Assembly (NCBI GenBank): GCA_013146195.2
Contig: CM028377.1
Location: forward strand, 39,876,241 to 39,940,240
From: Codonopsis lanceolata
Taxonomy: Eukaryota > Streptophyta > Magnoliopsida > Asterales > Campanulaceae
DNA length: 64,000 nt
Direction of reading: 5' to 3'
In this document: positions 44,510 to 57,600 of the stretch, piece by piece
Position numbering within the stretch: position 1 is the first letter of the stretch
Layout of the letters: every line of letters starts with the position of its first letter
The notes under the pieces: model-generated
Told to the model about the DNA's origin: nothing
Databases searched by the model: none
The model's input: only the letters and a program-made list of their open reading frames with translations
Position numbers and translations under genes: made by a program

Positions 44510-46139
44510 ACACCTTGGACCTGCTGAGCCAAACACCCAGCCCTGGTGCAGGGCCCAGCCCTCTCGACTAGCATACTCAATATTAGAGTAAGCCCTCTCC
44601 ACCCCCTCAACGCTGGCTGTCGAAACCCAGAACCTGGACAGGAGGCACTCATCCTCGACTATAGCTTTCCAATTGTAAGACCGAACCTGCACCCCTTCAT
44701 TGTTAAGCAAGGGGCCTCAATAACAATCTGCATGGCTTCATCGAGGCGCCCAGTTTCTTTGTCCTCGTAAGGTCATGAGGCTTTCCTTCTTGAGAACCTC
44801 GAAGTTCCACCCCCGGCTCGACTCTACAAGCAAAACCTTCTCGGACCACCTATGATCTTTATTTCCAAAATTGGCCAGAAGGGGGAATCCCCGAGGATGC
44901 CTAAAGATCAGTAGTTCATGGAAATCTTGACTTTATAGTAGTAGCGAAGAGGATAGTGTTGGCTCGAAACCCTTCGCTCAGTCACAGACGATAAAGCTCA
45001 CCAAAGCTCGGGTCGGGTTAGGCGAGAGATCCAGTAGAACGAACTCGTCAGGTTAGGATCTCGCAAATAAAGGATCAAGAGGCAAGCGCAGCCGAGGACT
45101 CGAAAAGGCTGGGTAAAGCCACGTGATTGCAAAGACCCCGCGGCTTCGGAGATACCCAACCCGGGAGCGAGCCTCGAGAAAAATCGGAGCCATATGCTCG
45201 TGACCATGCCTTCACATCCGCCATGCCTATCTTATTCTCAAAAGGCCTCAGGTAGCGAGGCACCCTCTCGCCATCATCTCCATCTTGCCCAGAAATAGAA
45301 GCCTCGGCCAGCTCGTCATTCTATCAAGTTCCGCCGCAAGCCTCTTTCGATCTGCCGAAAATGCTGAGAACTCTCTCACAGTAAAAAATTGAGCGATCAG
45401 ACTTAACGCAATACGATCTCGGCTGGAAAACACCCTCATGGGGGTGTCAGACGGATAGTCCGGGGCAGAAAACACTTCGTCGCCGAACTTCCAATGTGGG
45501 CTAACCTTCACTCCAAAGCTCGCAAGGTGAAACTTAAACTTGCAGAGGAGTAACCGCTACCCATCTACCCTCGTATTGCCTATACATAGGACCCCAACGC
45601 AGAGACTTCCGGAAAGCTGACTCAAGGAATGTGCCCTCGCCATCCGAATCTACTAAGGAAATCAAACACGACGAAGAACTCTCCGAGCTCCGAGGGCCCA
45701 CGGTCGTCTTCGTATGAATGGTGGTATTTACCACTATCTCCTCGGCCAAACAAACTCTTACCTCAATGCCCCTCCAAGCAGGGCCGCGTGGTACAGACTC
45801 AGCTTCGTCGTCACTGAAGTCACCGCCCTCAAAATCGGCGAGGCCGGAATCCTCGGCATCAGGATTGGCCAAAACCTCGGTGGTAACCTCGGCAAAAGGG
45901 CGGGCCACACCCTGAAAAGGTACCAGGGCACGAGAAAGATCCTCGGCCCCAGGAGACTCATCCGAAATATTCTCGGCCAAAGCCGAAGCCTCGGCCACGT
46001 TACTAGGAAGGGGAAGAAGGGGACTCCTAACTGACACGGGTATTCAAATTACCCTATTCCAGTAATCTATCAGTTCCATGGAGGAACTGCTAGAAGAAGA
46101 AGATGAAGAAAAAATCGGAAAATGGATTCTACGAGACAT
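44510..46139 (-). pseudogene. Antisense ORF of a second Tat-family element (broken)
   Basis: The ATG at 46,139 starts a Ser-rich leader. One in-frame TGA follows, then an open stretch 46,037-45,534 rich in Glu/Ala/Ser (acidic, disordered). Beyond that are frame-broken pieces (SPHWKFGDEVF, RDRIALSLIAQFFTVREFSAF) with the style of the putative-gypsy-type-transposon domain. The element itself reads on the plus strand, with its LTR at 46,921-47,696, so this gene is antisense as in the element at 30-32 kb. It is cut at 44,509 by the Ogre-like insertion. Confidence 0.6.
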
Positions 46140-46920
46140 ACCCTAAAAAATAGAGAAAAGAAAAGAAAAATCGTACCAAACAAGTTAGCCGGAAAGAGCG
46201 CCGGAGAAATCTACAGAAAAGCGGAAACACTCCTGAAAAAACCAAAAAGAAAGCTAGGAAAATTAAAAGCAGACAGGAAGAAAGCAGGACCACAGACGAG
46301 TGCCGTAGGAAAAATCTGAAACGGTGACCGTGGAAAACACCCGAAAAAGAAGAAAACGTGGAAAAGAGAAGAAATTCACTTACGGGCTCCAGGTAAATTA
46401 GGACTCAGCGAGGAGGCAGTAGGAAAGATCGTAATCGCTAGAAGCACTGATGAAGAGAAGTAGTAAGTAGAAAGTGAAAGCGGTAAAAGTGAAAAGAAAA
46501 GGAAAAAAGCTCTTATACCCCCCCCCTGCAACGACGTCGCATCGAGGCGGAGCCCCTGAATTCACCGGGTCGACCCGCATATTTTTTCCTGAGCCAAACC
46601 CAAAACGACACCGCATGACTAATTTCTGGATCAGGAAGAAAGGGCGGCATTAAAAGCATTCGAAATTAAGCCGCCCAAAACAAAACCAAGCGCCAAAACA
46701 CGCATTTAATGATGTGACAGACCGAAAAGACAAATCGTCCTGATTGGACAGATATCCAAAAACGCCCCATAAGCTTCCAACAATCTCGTCAAAAAGCTCG
46801 GCATCAGCCTCGACTTGAATCCTGCAATTCACCTCGGCACAAAGCTCGGCACCGACCTCTCACCACCAAACGAAGAGAATACTTCTTCGGCCTTCGTCGG
46901 CGGCCAAAAGTAGTAGGCGG
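46140..46920. other. Promoter and leader region between antisense ORF and LTR
   Basis: No gene. A purine-rich AAAAGTAGTAGGCGG ends at 46,920, a fitting polypurine tract for a plus-strand element with its 3' LTR starting at 46,921. Confidence 0.5.
46511..46518 (-). promoter_or_regulatory. TATA-like box of the antisense ORF
   Basis: The minus strand reads GGTATAAGAG about 375 bp upstream of the ATG at 46,139, a layout like that of the antisense gene at 29,521-29,980. Confidence 0.45.
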
Positions 46921-47696
46921 CGAAAGGATTAAGCAGAAATGATCCTCGGCACGATAGTGGGCTCTACTTAGAAAGCCATTAGTAACAAAGTCAGAAACAT
47001 AGGTCCCTGAGATAACGCGAGTTTGATTATTGCCAAGTAATAGACAACCCAAGGCCTCCAACAGCTTTGGGCTCGGCTGGCCAGAGTGACCTCTGATGCC
47101 CTCGGCCCCAGGCACTAGATTGGTTTCCACCACCCTCGGCCTCGTCGCTGAATCGGTCCCTAGTATCCTCGGCCTCGGCAGTAATAAACACTTTATCGCA
47201 AGACCGCTCGGCCTCGGCGTGGGATCAATCATCACCCAGCCTGACAAAACAGCTTCCCTAGGCCCGAGAAAACCGCTACACGCAAGCACCAACTCCCTGA
47301 CAAACGAACTGCCCACTTATTTCTGACAAAGACCATCAACGCATTTAATGATTGCCACTATGTGTTCTCCAATGACCAGCCGCCACGTCGACAGGAATAT
47401 CAGGTATAAATAGAGGACACACATTTATTGTAAAGGCAGGAAAATTATGAGATATCACTACTCTCTTATCACAACCCTTTATCAAGCAAATATCACGGCA
47501 CATTTATTACCCATTTTTCCCACCGGAAATCTTACTCTCACACCGGAGGGTTCTAGTCGGGCCGCCCCGACTCCTTAACGGTGTTTGTTGTTTACTTTTT
47601 GCAGGTTAACCAAGAAAGACGAACGAGCGAACGCCACCTCATCCTTGCCTCCTACGTGGACAACAAGACAAGGTCACCACGAAAATAGCGTGATCA
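46921..47696 (+). repeat. 3' LTR of the second Tat-family element
   Basis: 776 bp. It aligns closely to 59,852-60,664 (813 bp) in the same orientation. Both hold TATAAATA (47,405-47,412 here), a leader GCGTGATCA end, and many CTCGGCC words. This copy starts CGAAAGG where the other has TGAAAGG, and ends ATCA at 47,696. Confidence 0.78.
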
Positions 47697-50205
47697 CAAG
47701 GATTAAGAAACTAGGGAGCAAGGGCTTCGATTTGGTGGTCTCCAATCGAAAATCCGATGGCCGGATCTCCGGCAATCAAGCAAACAAGGTGAAGGATCTT
47801 CAAGGTCACTCTTTCTCTCTCTAGGAATCAGTTCAACAATGGAGGAATGAAAATGGCTGAATGTTTGAGTTTGGGGAGGAAGAAGGCTCAAAGGGGGTCA
47901 ATCCATGGTTTGAGTTATTAAGCTTCTTATTGGTCAATTCATTATGTCCCTTGATTAAAACACATCCAAAGGTTGATAATAAACCTAAAGAGGTCACAAT
48001 ATAAGTGAGGGTTCGGATTGGGTCTAAAAGGGTTCAATGGTTCAGACCAAACTTCAAAATTCAGAAATTCCGTAATTGCAGAAAGAGGCACCATGCGGTC
48101 GCTTCCCTTTTGGACCATGCTAGCGCATGGTCCTGTTCAAAGCCCAAGACTCAGTTTTGCTGTTTCTGACCAGAAAACTTGTAAATTCCACCATAAATCA
48201 CTCACATCTCCAAATGAGCTGATTTTTGATTTTTCTGAAACTAGACTCATTAAACTATATTTTAGATTTTTAAATAACTCTATTTGGACTTATATTCATC
48301 AAAATATGGTCACTACAAGTTCAAGTACAGAAGCTGAATTCTTGAAAACAGAATTTTGACACAACCGTAAGTCAAGACCTAATTGAGGTACTTAGACACC
48401 TTGAAAAATTACCAAAATTTATAGGGAGTATCCTAACATATGTAGGTATTACATACTAAATTTTTAGAAAATTATCTTTAGCAGATTGGTACCAGAATTT
48501 TCCTGAAGTTTACCCAGAAACATGACTGATCTGTGAAGAAATAAATTGGTCATCTTATTACCAAATGCAATGTCTATGAACAATCATTGTGCAAGCATGA
48601 GAAATACTAGTACACTTGGTCTAGAACTCAAATTAACTTCTCGAAAGTTGAAAGCACAAACAATATAAGCAACGAAGGCAATCCCGAGAGACCCTAAGGC
48701 TCAAACGAAGCAACAATGCTTCTAAACTCTCAACCATGCATACTGTGATCAAGATTAATGTTATAAGTCATATATGCAAGGTACTAAGACTCCAATGGGA
48801 CTTAGTTAAGTGCAAACATGCTAAGATGAATACTCAAAGCATTAACGACAAAGCATGCAACGCATAGAAGGCATTCGAACGACTATGATCGTAACCAACC
48901 TAATGCAAGCATGATATGAACAATATGAACTCTCTAACATGTTAAGGTATACGTTAAGCATGTTATAATGATGTTATACAAGTAATGAGTTTGGGTTCTC
49001 ACATAAAAACTATAAGGGTTGTAGTGAAAACCTGTAAGAGTTGCAGCGGAAAAGATAAGTTTTTAGCGGCTGATGTAAAATCAGCAGGTATCAGCTGTTG
49101 AACTTAAAACAGTTTGATTTGGTTTTCTTTTGATCAATTAAGTATAAGGATTGAATTTAAGTGCAGTATATAAGATCAACTGTGTAAAGAATTTAGAAAT
49201 GTAAATGTTACACTTAAGTAAATAGCAGTTGCTTAAGTGTATGAACAGTAAAAACAACAGGTAACAGAACACAGTATTTTGAGTGGTTTACAGTGTTAAA
49301 AACTGTTACATCCACTACCAAGTTGGTCAAACTTAGATTTTGAAATGCACTAAATATATTGACATTCTAAGCGATTACTAATGGATCTGTGTACAACAAA
49401 AATCAGTGTTTGAGAAGTTTGATCTAACAAATATCAAACTCGTGCCACAATCAAGTATTCTTTTAAGATTAGAAAGAAGTAAGAAAGAATACAATGATTG
49501 TTTAAACAAGAACTAGAAAGGAACAAAAACTAGTAATTGTTTAAGGACTGGAAAACATCAAGGGAGGAATTGGTTGAAGGAATAAGTTGAGTGTCCTAAT
49601 TATGGGTTAAAGCAGATCAAAGAAGGAATATTATATGAGTAGATGAATGAAGTTTTCAACCTTTCTATCCTCTGTACTTTTCTATATCTTCCACTATGAG
49701 AACTGAAACATTTCAAAAGAACTGCTTTAAGGGATATGAGAAATGTCTAGTTTTTCACTTGTATTCAATCATTACTCAAAATGTTTTATATAGAGATCCT
49801 TGAAATATAACCGTTTTGATAGAGCATGGATGATCTTTGAAGAGTGATGATAAAATCTATCTTTTATTGAAAAGAGATCTTGAAGAGGATTTTTGATACG
49901 GAATATATCACCTAGTATAAGATCATAAATTCATAGATAGATGTTATATATATATTTTTTGCATAAAATAAGGAGAATAGATATCTCTAGCATGTAGTAA
50001 TAAAAAAGGTGGTTTAGATTAGAAGATATGATACAATGTGAGATATTTAATGCAGTGATAAACTATAGGGTAATTTAATGAAATGACAAAAAAAAAATCT
50101 TCTTTTGAACACTTTAATATTTGAATTGAGATGGCCAATAATTAATCACGTGATAGTGGTCGAAAGTGTTTTTCATATTTATTGCTTTAAAATACTGTTT
50201 GATAG

Positions 50206-50241
<36 letters not shown>

Positions 50242-50639
50242 TTTAAGTATTTTAATCAATGAAGAGTAAGTGTAAGTAGATAGAAAATCATTTAAAGCAA
50301 TGACTTACACTTATTATCAATAGTTTCCATTTGCTGATAACTTAGCTATAGCAGGCGAGTTTATTTCTTAACAAAATGTTGTTTTAGCTAAGTGAATTAA
50401 GTTACATGAGAGTGAATGCAAAGAGCTCGATTATGAAAACATGGAATCTGTTTGAAAACCCATATATGAATGAACAGTAAAGGGTACGTAGTGATATATA
50501 TAATAGAGTGATCTTAATTCAGTAGGTGGGTTTCTATGAATTCTTTCTTATTTTATTACTTATTGTTTTATTTTCCAAAGTCTAACTAATGAATTTAAAT
50601 AATTATAGATACATTTAATGATAAAAAATGACATTTGTA
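47697..50639. other. Gene-free region
   Basis: No gene recognised. 48,080-48,360 has CACCATGCGG-like text also present in the Ogre-like LTRs, so part may be old repeat. There is a TA run at 50,208-50,239. Confidence 0.35.
50208..50239. repeat. (TA)n microsatellite
   Basis: About 30 bp of TA. Confidence 0.9.
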
Positions 50640-50970
50640 TGGCCTACGGTGACGATTTTTATGTATAATGCAAATAATACATATTTATGTTAAAGTGACA
50701 TTTTTAATGGTATAAAGTGACACTTTGAGCGTTTCACGTCAAATGTGACAGTTTTCATTTATAATGCAAAGTGACATTTTTCAAAGTAAAAGTGACACGA
50801 TTAAGGCCAAAGTAATACATTTAAGGTCAAAAAATGATACTTTTGAAAGGAAAAATTGATAGTTTTTAATAAAGATGCAAAGTGTAACTTGTAGTAATGC
50901 TAATTAAATTGTGATACTTTTAATATTAAAAAGTGACACTAGTCTTCATTAATAAACGTGAGAGGTGACG
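50640..50970. repeat. Degenerate AAAGTGACA/TTAAGG tandem repeat
   Basis: Variants of AAAGTGACATTTT and TTAAGGYCAAA recur every 25-35 bp. The consensus is the reverse complement of the array at 2,845-3,195. Confidence 0.65.
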
Positions 50971-51122
50971 ATGTAATTTTGAAAAGAAAAGGAGTTGTGT
51001 TGAGATTTCTAAATATTTATTCATTTAACATTATTAGATCCGTGTTACGAATGAAGATCGATAAGAACTTATTATAGGAGACCTAGTCCAAAAGAATTAT
51101 GAATCCAATCCTAGAATTGATA

Positions 51123-51154
51123 CTCCCTCCGTCATGTGTAGAAAATTTTATTTA
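51123..51154. mobile_element. Stowaway-type MITE end interrupted by a Tourist-like MITE
   Basis: TA at 51,121-51,122 then CTCCCTCCGTC is a Stowaway terminus. It is cut after 32 bp by the next element. The other half is not clearly visible after 52,108. Confidence 0.5.
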
Positions 51155-52105
51155 GCCTCTGTTTGTTTCACGAAAAATGACTTCCGGAAAACGTTTTCCT
51201 CATTTTCCGGTGTTTGGTAACCTTAGGAAAATGCAGTCAACGTAAAATATTTTCCGAGTCAACGGAATATGAAGGCTTCTTTTCCGGAAAATGACTTACG
51301 GATTCATTTTCCGTAAGTCATTTTCCAAATGTTCGGACACCCTCCGCCCCCTTTCACAATTGCACATATTTACTTACACACACAATATTCAACTCAACAA
51401 ATAAATTGTTTAAAAATATAAATGAAGTTTGTGCATATTATTTATAAATTATAATTTTAATAAATGCTTACTACGTTCTAAAATTAATGTCACCTATATT
51501 ATTTAGGAACATCCTAACCATTATCAATTTTTTTTTTAATTTTAAAACGTTTTTTTATATCAATTATCAAAAAAATTATTTGTAATTGTGAGATTGAAAA
51601 AAAATAGACATTGATTTGACACCACTAATGATTAATTGAGAGTTACTAAAGAAAAATTACTTAAAGTTCAACACTATTTTATATTCAATATGTACATTAA
51701 TATTAGAATATATATTTTTTTGTATTTCTTCATATATAGTTTTCCCGTAACATTTTCTAGAGACATCCTAAACATTGTCTATTTTCTATTTTAAAACGTT
51801 TTTTTCTTATCAATTATCAAAAAAAAAATTTGTAATTGTGATATTAAAAAAATATGGACCTCATTAAAAAAAAAAAGATGACCCTTATTGATTTTCTAGG
51901 ACATCCTAAACATTGTTTAATTTCTATTTTTATTTTTATATTTATTCATATATTGTTTTCCGTTACATTTTCTGTATGTTTGCCAAACATCCGTAAATGT
52001 TTTCTGACATACTTTCAAAAAATTTATCAAACACCTGAAAATAAAATCTTCTGATTTTCAGGAAATCATTTTCCAGAAATGATTTTCCGTAAAACAAACG
52101 GAGCC
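51155..52105. mobile_element. Tourist-like (PIF/Harbinger-type) MITE, 951 bp
   Basis: The left end GCCTCTGTTTGTTTCACG and the right end (reverse complement GGCTCCGTTTGTTTTACGG) pair over about 45 bp at roughly 80% identity. TTA flanks both ends (51,152-51,154 and 52,106-52,108). TTA duplication and this terminus point to PIF/Harbinger. Inside are two to three diverged direct repeats around ACATCCTAAACATTG and ATCAATTATCAAAAAAA (51,508-51,610, 51,768-51,858, 51,899 on). No transposase. Confidence 0.8.
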
Positions 52106-52108
52106 TTA

Positions 52109-53067
52109 GTTGAATTAATAGAGAAGCGATGGTAAGCAGTAAGCAGATTGACTTATGATGCATTTGGTGAGCTATTATGTAAATGTACTAGATCTTTGTC
52201 TCCGTGGCTATGACACGGTGTCAATATATCTGATTTCGTTAATTGAAATACCAACGTCTAAATAGAAGCTGTGATTTTAAAAAATGTTATGATTGAAGGA
52301 TACATCACTTCAAGTGGTAGTTGAAAGGCGCTATTCAAACTCAACCCATAGTTAATCATGGTTATTTGTAAAGAGTTATATGTAACTGACCTATGAACGT
52401 TTGATTTTACAACGGAATACATGGTCAGATAGTCTATGTCAATCAATTGGGCTCTATTGTAACATTATATTAATGCAAGGTTAATATTTTCTAAGGGGTA
52501 ATGATTTAGGAAATTAATCTCAAGGTGTGACTGCTCATAATATTAATTGTAGATGGTGACTTTGTAACAGAGTGAGAGAAAATAAAGAGTTAAAAGTTGA
52601 TAACTACTCTCACATATATGAATGTGATAGTGAATCTCAACTATTAAATTTTTAAAGATAATTTAATCTCAATTCTCAACCTCTAAATAGTTTTAGTCAA
52701 TTATACATAAATAAAAATGAGCTATATTGTAATATAGATTTTTATATTTTCATAACGTGTTCCATTACCATATATTGCGCAAGAGAAGAAATAAATTAAT
52801 GTTATCTCGAGTATATTTTTACACTTGTTTTTTGTTTCTTTTACTTTTTTTTTTTCTAACACTCAATCCCTCTACAATTAATAAAATAATTTATTCATAA
52901 AAAAAATCCTTTTCAACTACCAACTGGATATCATATTCAAATTTGAATTTTCAAAGCTTGACTATTCGTCCACGTGTGAGAATCGAAGCCAAAGTTGTTT
53001 TGTTTGCTTGGTTCCCACCCCAAGTAACCTAAGTCCATTCCAGACTTCCGGTATGGTTTTTAATCAA
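52109..53067. other. Gene-free region upstream of the ABCB gene
   Basis: AT-rich; no gene or element recognised. Confidence 0.4.
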
Positions 53068-53268
53068 GGGTAATGCTAGAGTCGCTCCAATAATATTTCA
53101 TTTTAGGTACCAAATGATGTGATATTTTATTTGTTATATTATTAACATAACTTTTTAACTTATAGTGGAGTTCATTAAATGCCAAATAAGATGACATATT
53201 GAAAATCACATCATTTTGTACACAAATTTGAGTGCTCATTAAGTGACTCTAGGCTCTAGCATTACTCT
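53068..53268. mobile_element. hAT-type MITE, copy 1
   Basis: 201 bp. The ends are GGGTAATGCTAGAG and CTCTAGCATTACTCT. The 8-bp flanks TTAATCAA (53,060-53,067) and TTAATTAA (53,269-53,276) match at 7 of 8 positions. The 8-bp duplication fits hAT. It is the same family as 54,121-54,314. No coding capacity. Confidence 0.85.
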
Positions 53269-53276
53269 TTAATTAA

Positions 53277-53917
53277 TCAGTAAAATTGTTTACCTTACCT
53301 AACTGGGCGACAGCTCAATGCCCAATTCGTTGTCGCAACAAATGTTGATCGAAGATATGAAAGGAGCCGATCTAACTATTTTACGAACAATTTTAAAAAA
53401 AATCAATGTTAGCGGTTCAATTATTTGGGAAAAGATATCAGGAGACCCACTCGTATTATTTAGGTCATTTGTGTCAAAAAAAAAAAAAACACCGACAGTG
53501 TATTAAAATTGAACTTTAAAAAAATTGTATATATATTTAGTAAAAGAAAAAATATATTTATGTAAATTATATGGATAATTATGTTAGTTTATATATTTAG
53601 TAAAATAAAAATGATGAGGTAGTGGGAATGGGTGGAAAGAAGAAAGGAACAAGCACTGAAATAGGTCAAATTGATTATACTAGACTATAGAGTACTAGTC
53701 TCTATAAAGAAACTACTCCGTTGGTTCTTAAATTATTCAACCCTACTGTTGAAAGAAAAGATATATAGTATCCACGTGCATTCTTGATGTTCAAGCAAAC
53801 CAAGACCCGCTCTCTCTCTCTCTCTCTCTATATACATATATATAATATTGCATCTTCAACTCCATAATTAGCAGCAATAGCATTCCTTTGATACACCCTC
53901 ATCCCTTTGACCTACTT

Positions 53918-53921
<4 letters not shown>
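53277..53921. promoter_or_regulatory. Distal promoter region of the ABCB gene
   Basis: Between the two MITEs; AT-rich with a CT run at about 53,813-53,829 followed by ATATACATATATATAA. The 62-codon ORF at 53,318 is not supported as a gene. Confidence 0.4.
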
Positions 53922-53972
<51 letters not shown>

Positions 53973-54036
53973 TGAAGTTGAAGTTGAAAGAGCGAGACAC
54001 ACACAGAGTGCTACAGGTAGCTTTAGCAGAAAGAAA
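53922..54036 (+). promoter_or_regulatory. Core promoter and 5'-UTR exon of the ABCB gene
   Basis: (CT)n at 53,922-53,950 is followed by (AT)n to 53,972, which can act as a TATA element. Then comes a leader ending AAA before the donor GTAAGT at 54,037. The best acceptor is TTATGCAG ending at 54,646, giving a 610-bp 5'-UTR intron. Inferred from splice signals only. Confidence 0.55.
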
Positions 54037-54120
54037 GTAAGTTGGGGCAATTAATCCCTTTTCCTTCCTTTCTACTGCTCTCACTTTTCACTTGCCCTGT
54101 TTTTGCCATTATTATTATTA

Positions 54121-54314
54121 CGAGTAATGCTAGAGCTACTCAATGAGTATTTAAATTTGTACATCAAATGATGTATTTTTCAAGGTGTCATCTTATTTAG
54201 CTTTTTATGAGCTTCACTATAAGTTAAAAAATTATATTAACAATATGACACATAAGATGTCATATCATTTGGTACCCAAAATTATGTGCTATTAGAGTGA
54301 CCCTAGCATTACCC
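54121..54314. mobile_element. hAT-type MITE, copy 2, in the 5'-UTR intron
   Basis: 194 bp. The ends are CGAGTAATGCTAGAG and CTAGCATTACCC. A perfect 8-bp duplication TATTATTA lies at 54,113-54,120 and 54,315-54,322. It shares termini and internal text (CAAATGATGT, TCATCTTATTT) with copy 1 at 53,068-53,268 in the other orientation. Confidence 0.9.
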
Positions 54315-54652
54315 TATTATTATATATACTTACTTATACATACATGTCACTTCCTTTTTTATTTTTTTATTTTATTATTTTTTTGTAAATAAGTTTGTCG
54401 TTGTTGAGTTGTTTGCTTAGATTATTACATTTCAAATTTTCAATCCCCTTGATCCCCCCCCCACTCATAGGGCTACTGGGTTAGGGATCCATCCATTTAC
54501 TCCACTAAAACACAGTTAATAATTATTAGACTGATATTTTTTCTTAGATTCTTCCGAATTTGCTCACAGCAGTTCAAATCAAATGTAGGTCTGAGTTGAG
54601 AGACCTATAAATTATGTTTGGTTAATGTTTCATTAATGTTATGCAGGCAGCC

Positions 54653-57600
54653 ATGAATATGATTGATCATGATCAAGACTCCAACGCCTCCCCCAATTCC
54701 CATTCCATCCCCTTTTACAAGCTTTTCACCTTTGCCGATTCCACTGATTACTTGTTGATGACTGCTGGTACCATCGGTTCCATTGGCAATGGCATTTCCA
54801 TGCCCCTCATGACTATTTTATTCGGCCAATTGATTGATTCTTTCGGTGATAACCAGAATAACGATAATGTGGTCCGTGAGGTCTCCAAGGTGGCCCTCAG
54901 ATTCGTTTACTTGGCTATAGGCACTGGTGTGGCCGCATTCTTCCGTAAGTTAATTACCTTTTTTTTTTTTTTTAATTTCTATCCCATTCACTATACAGTA
55001 TATCCTTGCTAATCAAACCTATTCTATTGAGTGTTTGATTTTAATTTTTACATTTTTAATTTTAATTATTAGAGGTTGCTTGTTGGATGGTGACCGGAGA
55101 AAGGCAGGCTGCTCGCATTAGAAATCTATACCTCAAAACCATCTTGAGGCAAGATGTGTCTTTCTTTGACAAGGAAACCAATACTGGTGAAGTTGTTGGC
55201 AGGATGTCTGGTGATACCGTTTTCATACAAGACGCCATGGGCGAGAAGGTCGGCAAATTCACCCAGCTCATCTCAACATTTCTCGGAGGCTTTGTTGTTG
55301 CCTTTGTTAATGGCTGGCTTCTTACACTTGTCATGCTATCCTCTATTCCTCTAATGGTCATATCTGGTGGAGCCATGTCAATTGTCCTATCCCGGATGGC
55401 ATCCCAAGGCCAAGCCGCTTATGCTAAAGCAGCAAATGTCGTCGAACAAACTATTGGTTCAATCAGGACGGTACGCACCTAATATCACCCCCCAATCAAT
55501 TCCTTCTTACTTAATTTCATCCTCCTCATTCTAACTTAATTTCCCATTCCCATTCATTTTTTTAGGTTGCATCATTTACGGGCGAGAAGAAAGCCGTTGC
55601 AAGCTACAACAACTCCCTCGTACAAGCTTACAGGTCCGGTGTTAACGAAGGCTTGGCTACTGGATTTGGTTTCGGATCACTCTATTTTATCATATTCTGC
55701 ACCTATGCTTTGGCCATCTGGTTTGGCGCTAGAATGATACTCGAAAGAGATTACTCTGGCGGCCAGGTCATCGTCGTCATTTTTGCTATCCTCACTGGTT
55801 CCATGTGAGACCTTCCTCCAATTCCTTTTATATATGTTTACAAGCTCTGCTCTGCTACCACGAAAAAAACATAACAATTTTTGGTACATCTCGACCTCGA
55901 GTTTTCCAGGTCCCTGGGGCAGGCATCTCCCTGTCTGAGCGCGTTTTCTGCAGGTCAAGCTGCGGCATTCAAGATGTTTGAGACTATAAATAGGAAGCCA
56001 GAAATAGATGCTTACGATACCAGGGGAAAAGTATTGGACGACATTCGTGGTGATATAGAATTGAAGGATGTCCATTTCAGCTACCCTGCCAGACCGGATG
56101 AGCAAATATTCAATGGATTCTCTCTTGTCATCTCGAGTGGCACCACTGCAGCTTTGGTTGGGCAAAGTGGAAGTGGGAAATCAACAGTAATCAGCCTTAT
56201 AGAGAGATTTTATGATCCACAAGCCGGCCAAGTTCTTATAGATGGAATTAATCTGAAAGAATTGCAGCTGAAACGGATTAGGGAGAAGATCGGTCTTGTT
56301 AGCCAAGAACCGGTGCTATTTGCAACCAGCATTAAGGATAATATTGCATACGGGAAAGATGGCGCAACTATTGAAGAGATCCGCGCAGCAGCCGAGCTAG
56401 CAAATGCAGCTAAATTCATTGATAAATTACCTCAGGTTCCAGAGCTTTTTTTAGTTACTTTTACTGTACAAAACATTACTCACTTTGTTGTTCTTCAGAA
56501 CTCTGATGAACATGAAATTCTTTATGTTTCCCTTATACCTTTAAACAAATGGCATTTCAGGGAATAGACACCATGGTTGGTGAGCATGGTACCCAGCTTT
56601 CTGGTGGTCAGAAGCAAAGAGTTGCCATAGCAAGGGCAATTTTAAAAGATCCCCGGATTCTTCTTTTGGATGAAGCAACAAGTGCCCTTGATGCAGAATC
56701 TGAGAGAATTGTGCAGGAGGCACTTGATAGGATTATGGGCAACAGAACAACTGTTATCGTTGCACATCGTCTAAGCACTGTGAGGAATGCTGATATGATT
56801 GCTGTGATTCATCGGGGGAAGATGGTTGAAAAAGGTACAATTTTCATTATTATCTCACATTTTCTGTAATATACCAGTTCGTGTCATGCTTATGGATTGT
56901 AGAACTTTGGCAGAAGAAACTTTACATTTGTGTGATCCAAGAACTGGGATTATTTTCGTACTGCTCCCCCAATCCATTCTCTAATATTTCAATTCCAGCC
57001 AATTAGGATTTGGTGAATGTTTGCCAATAACCTCCCATAAATATTCTGATCATGTAATCAGGGTCACATCAGGAACTACTCAAGGATCCTGAAGGAGCAT
57101 ATGCCCAACTTATAAGACTGCAAGAAATGAATAATGATTCAGAACACCAAGGTACAGATGACCAAGAAAAATCAGAAATTTCTGTTGAATCCCAAAGAAA
57201 GTCAAGTCAAAGAAGATCATACCAGCGATCTATAAGTCGGGAATCGTCTGGGGTAGGAAATAGTAGCCGCCACTCGTTATCTGTCTCATTTGGTATGCCT
57301 ACAGGGCTCGGTGCCCCTACAACGGAATCAACAGAACCTGAAGGCCCACTCAAGAAAACTTCAGAAAAGCCTCAAAAAGTTCCACTCCGCCGCCTTGTCT
57401 ATCTAAACAAACCGGAAATACCAGTGCTGATTGTCGGGTCTATAGCTGCTATAATCAATGGGGCAATACTTCCTGTTTTTGGTATACTAATTTCTGGCAT
57501 GATCAGAACGTTTTACGAGCCGCCGCATGAACTAAGGCAAGATGCCAGATTTTGGGCGCTAATATTTTTATTGCTTGGAGTGATATCACTTCTAGCTTTC

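Noticed and set aside
48018..48359. 113-codon plus ORF
   Set aside because: No recognisable domain, and part of the stretch looks like old LTR text.
55677..56165. 162-codon minus ORF across an ABCB intron/exon boundary
   Set aside because: Shadow of exons 3-4 of the transporter; no family features.
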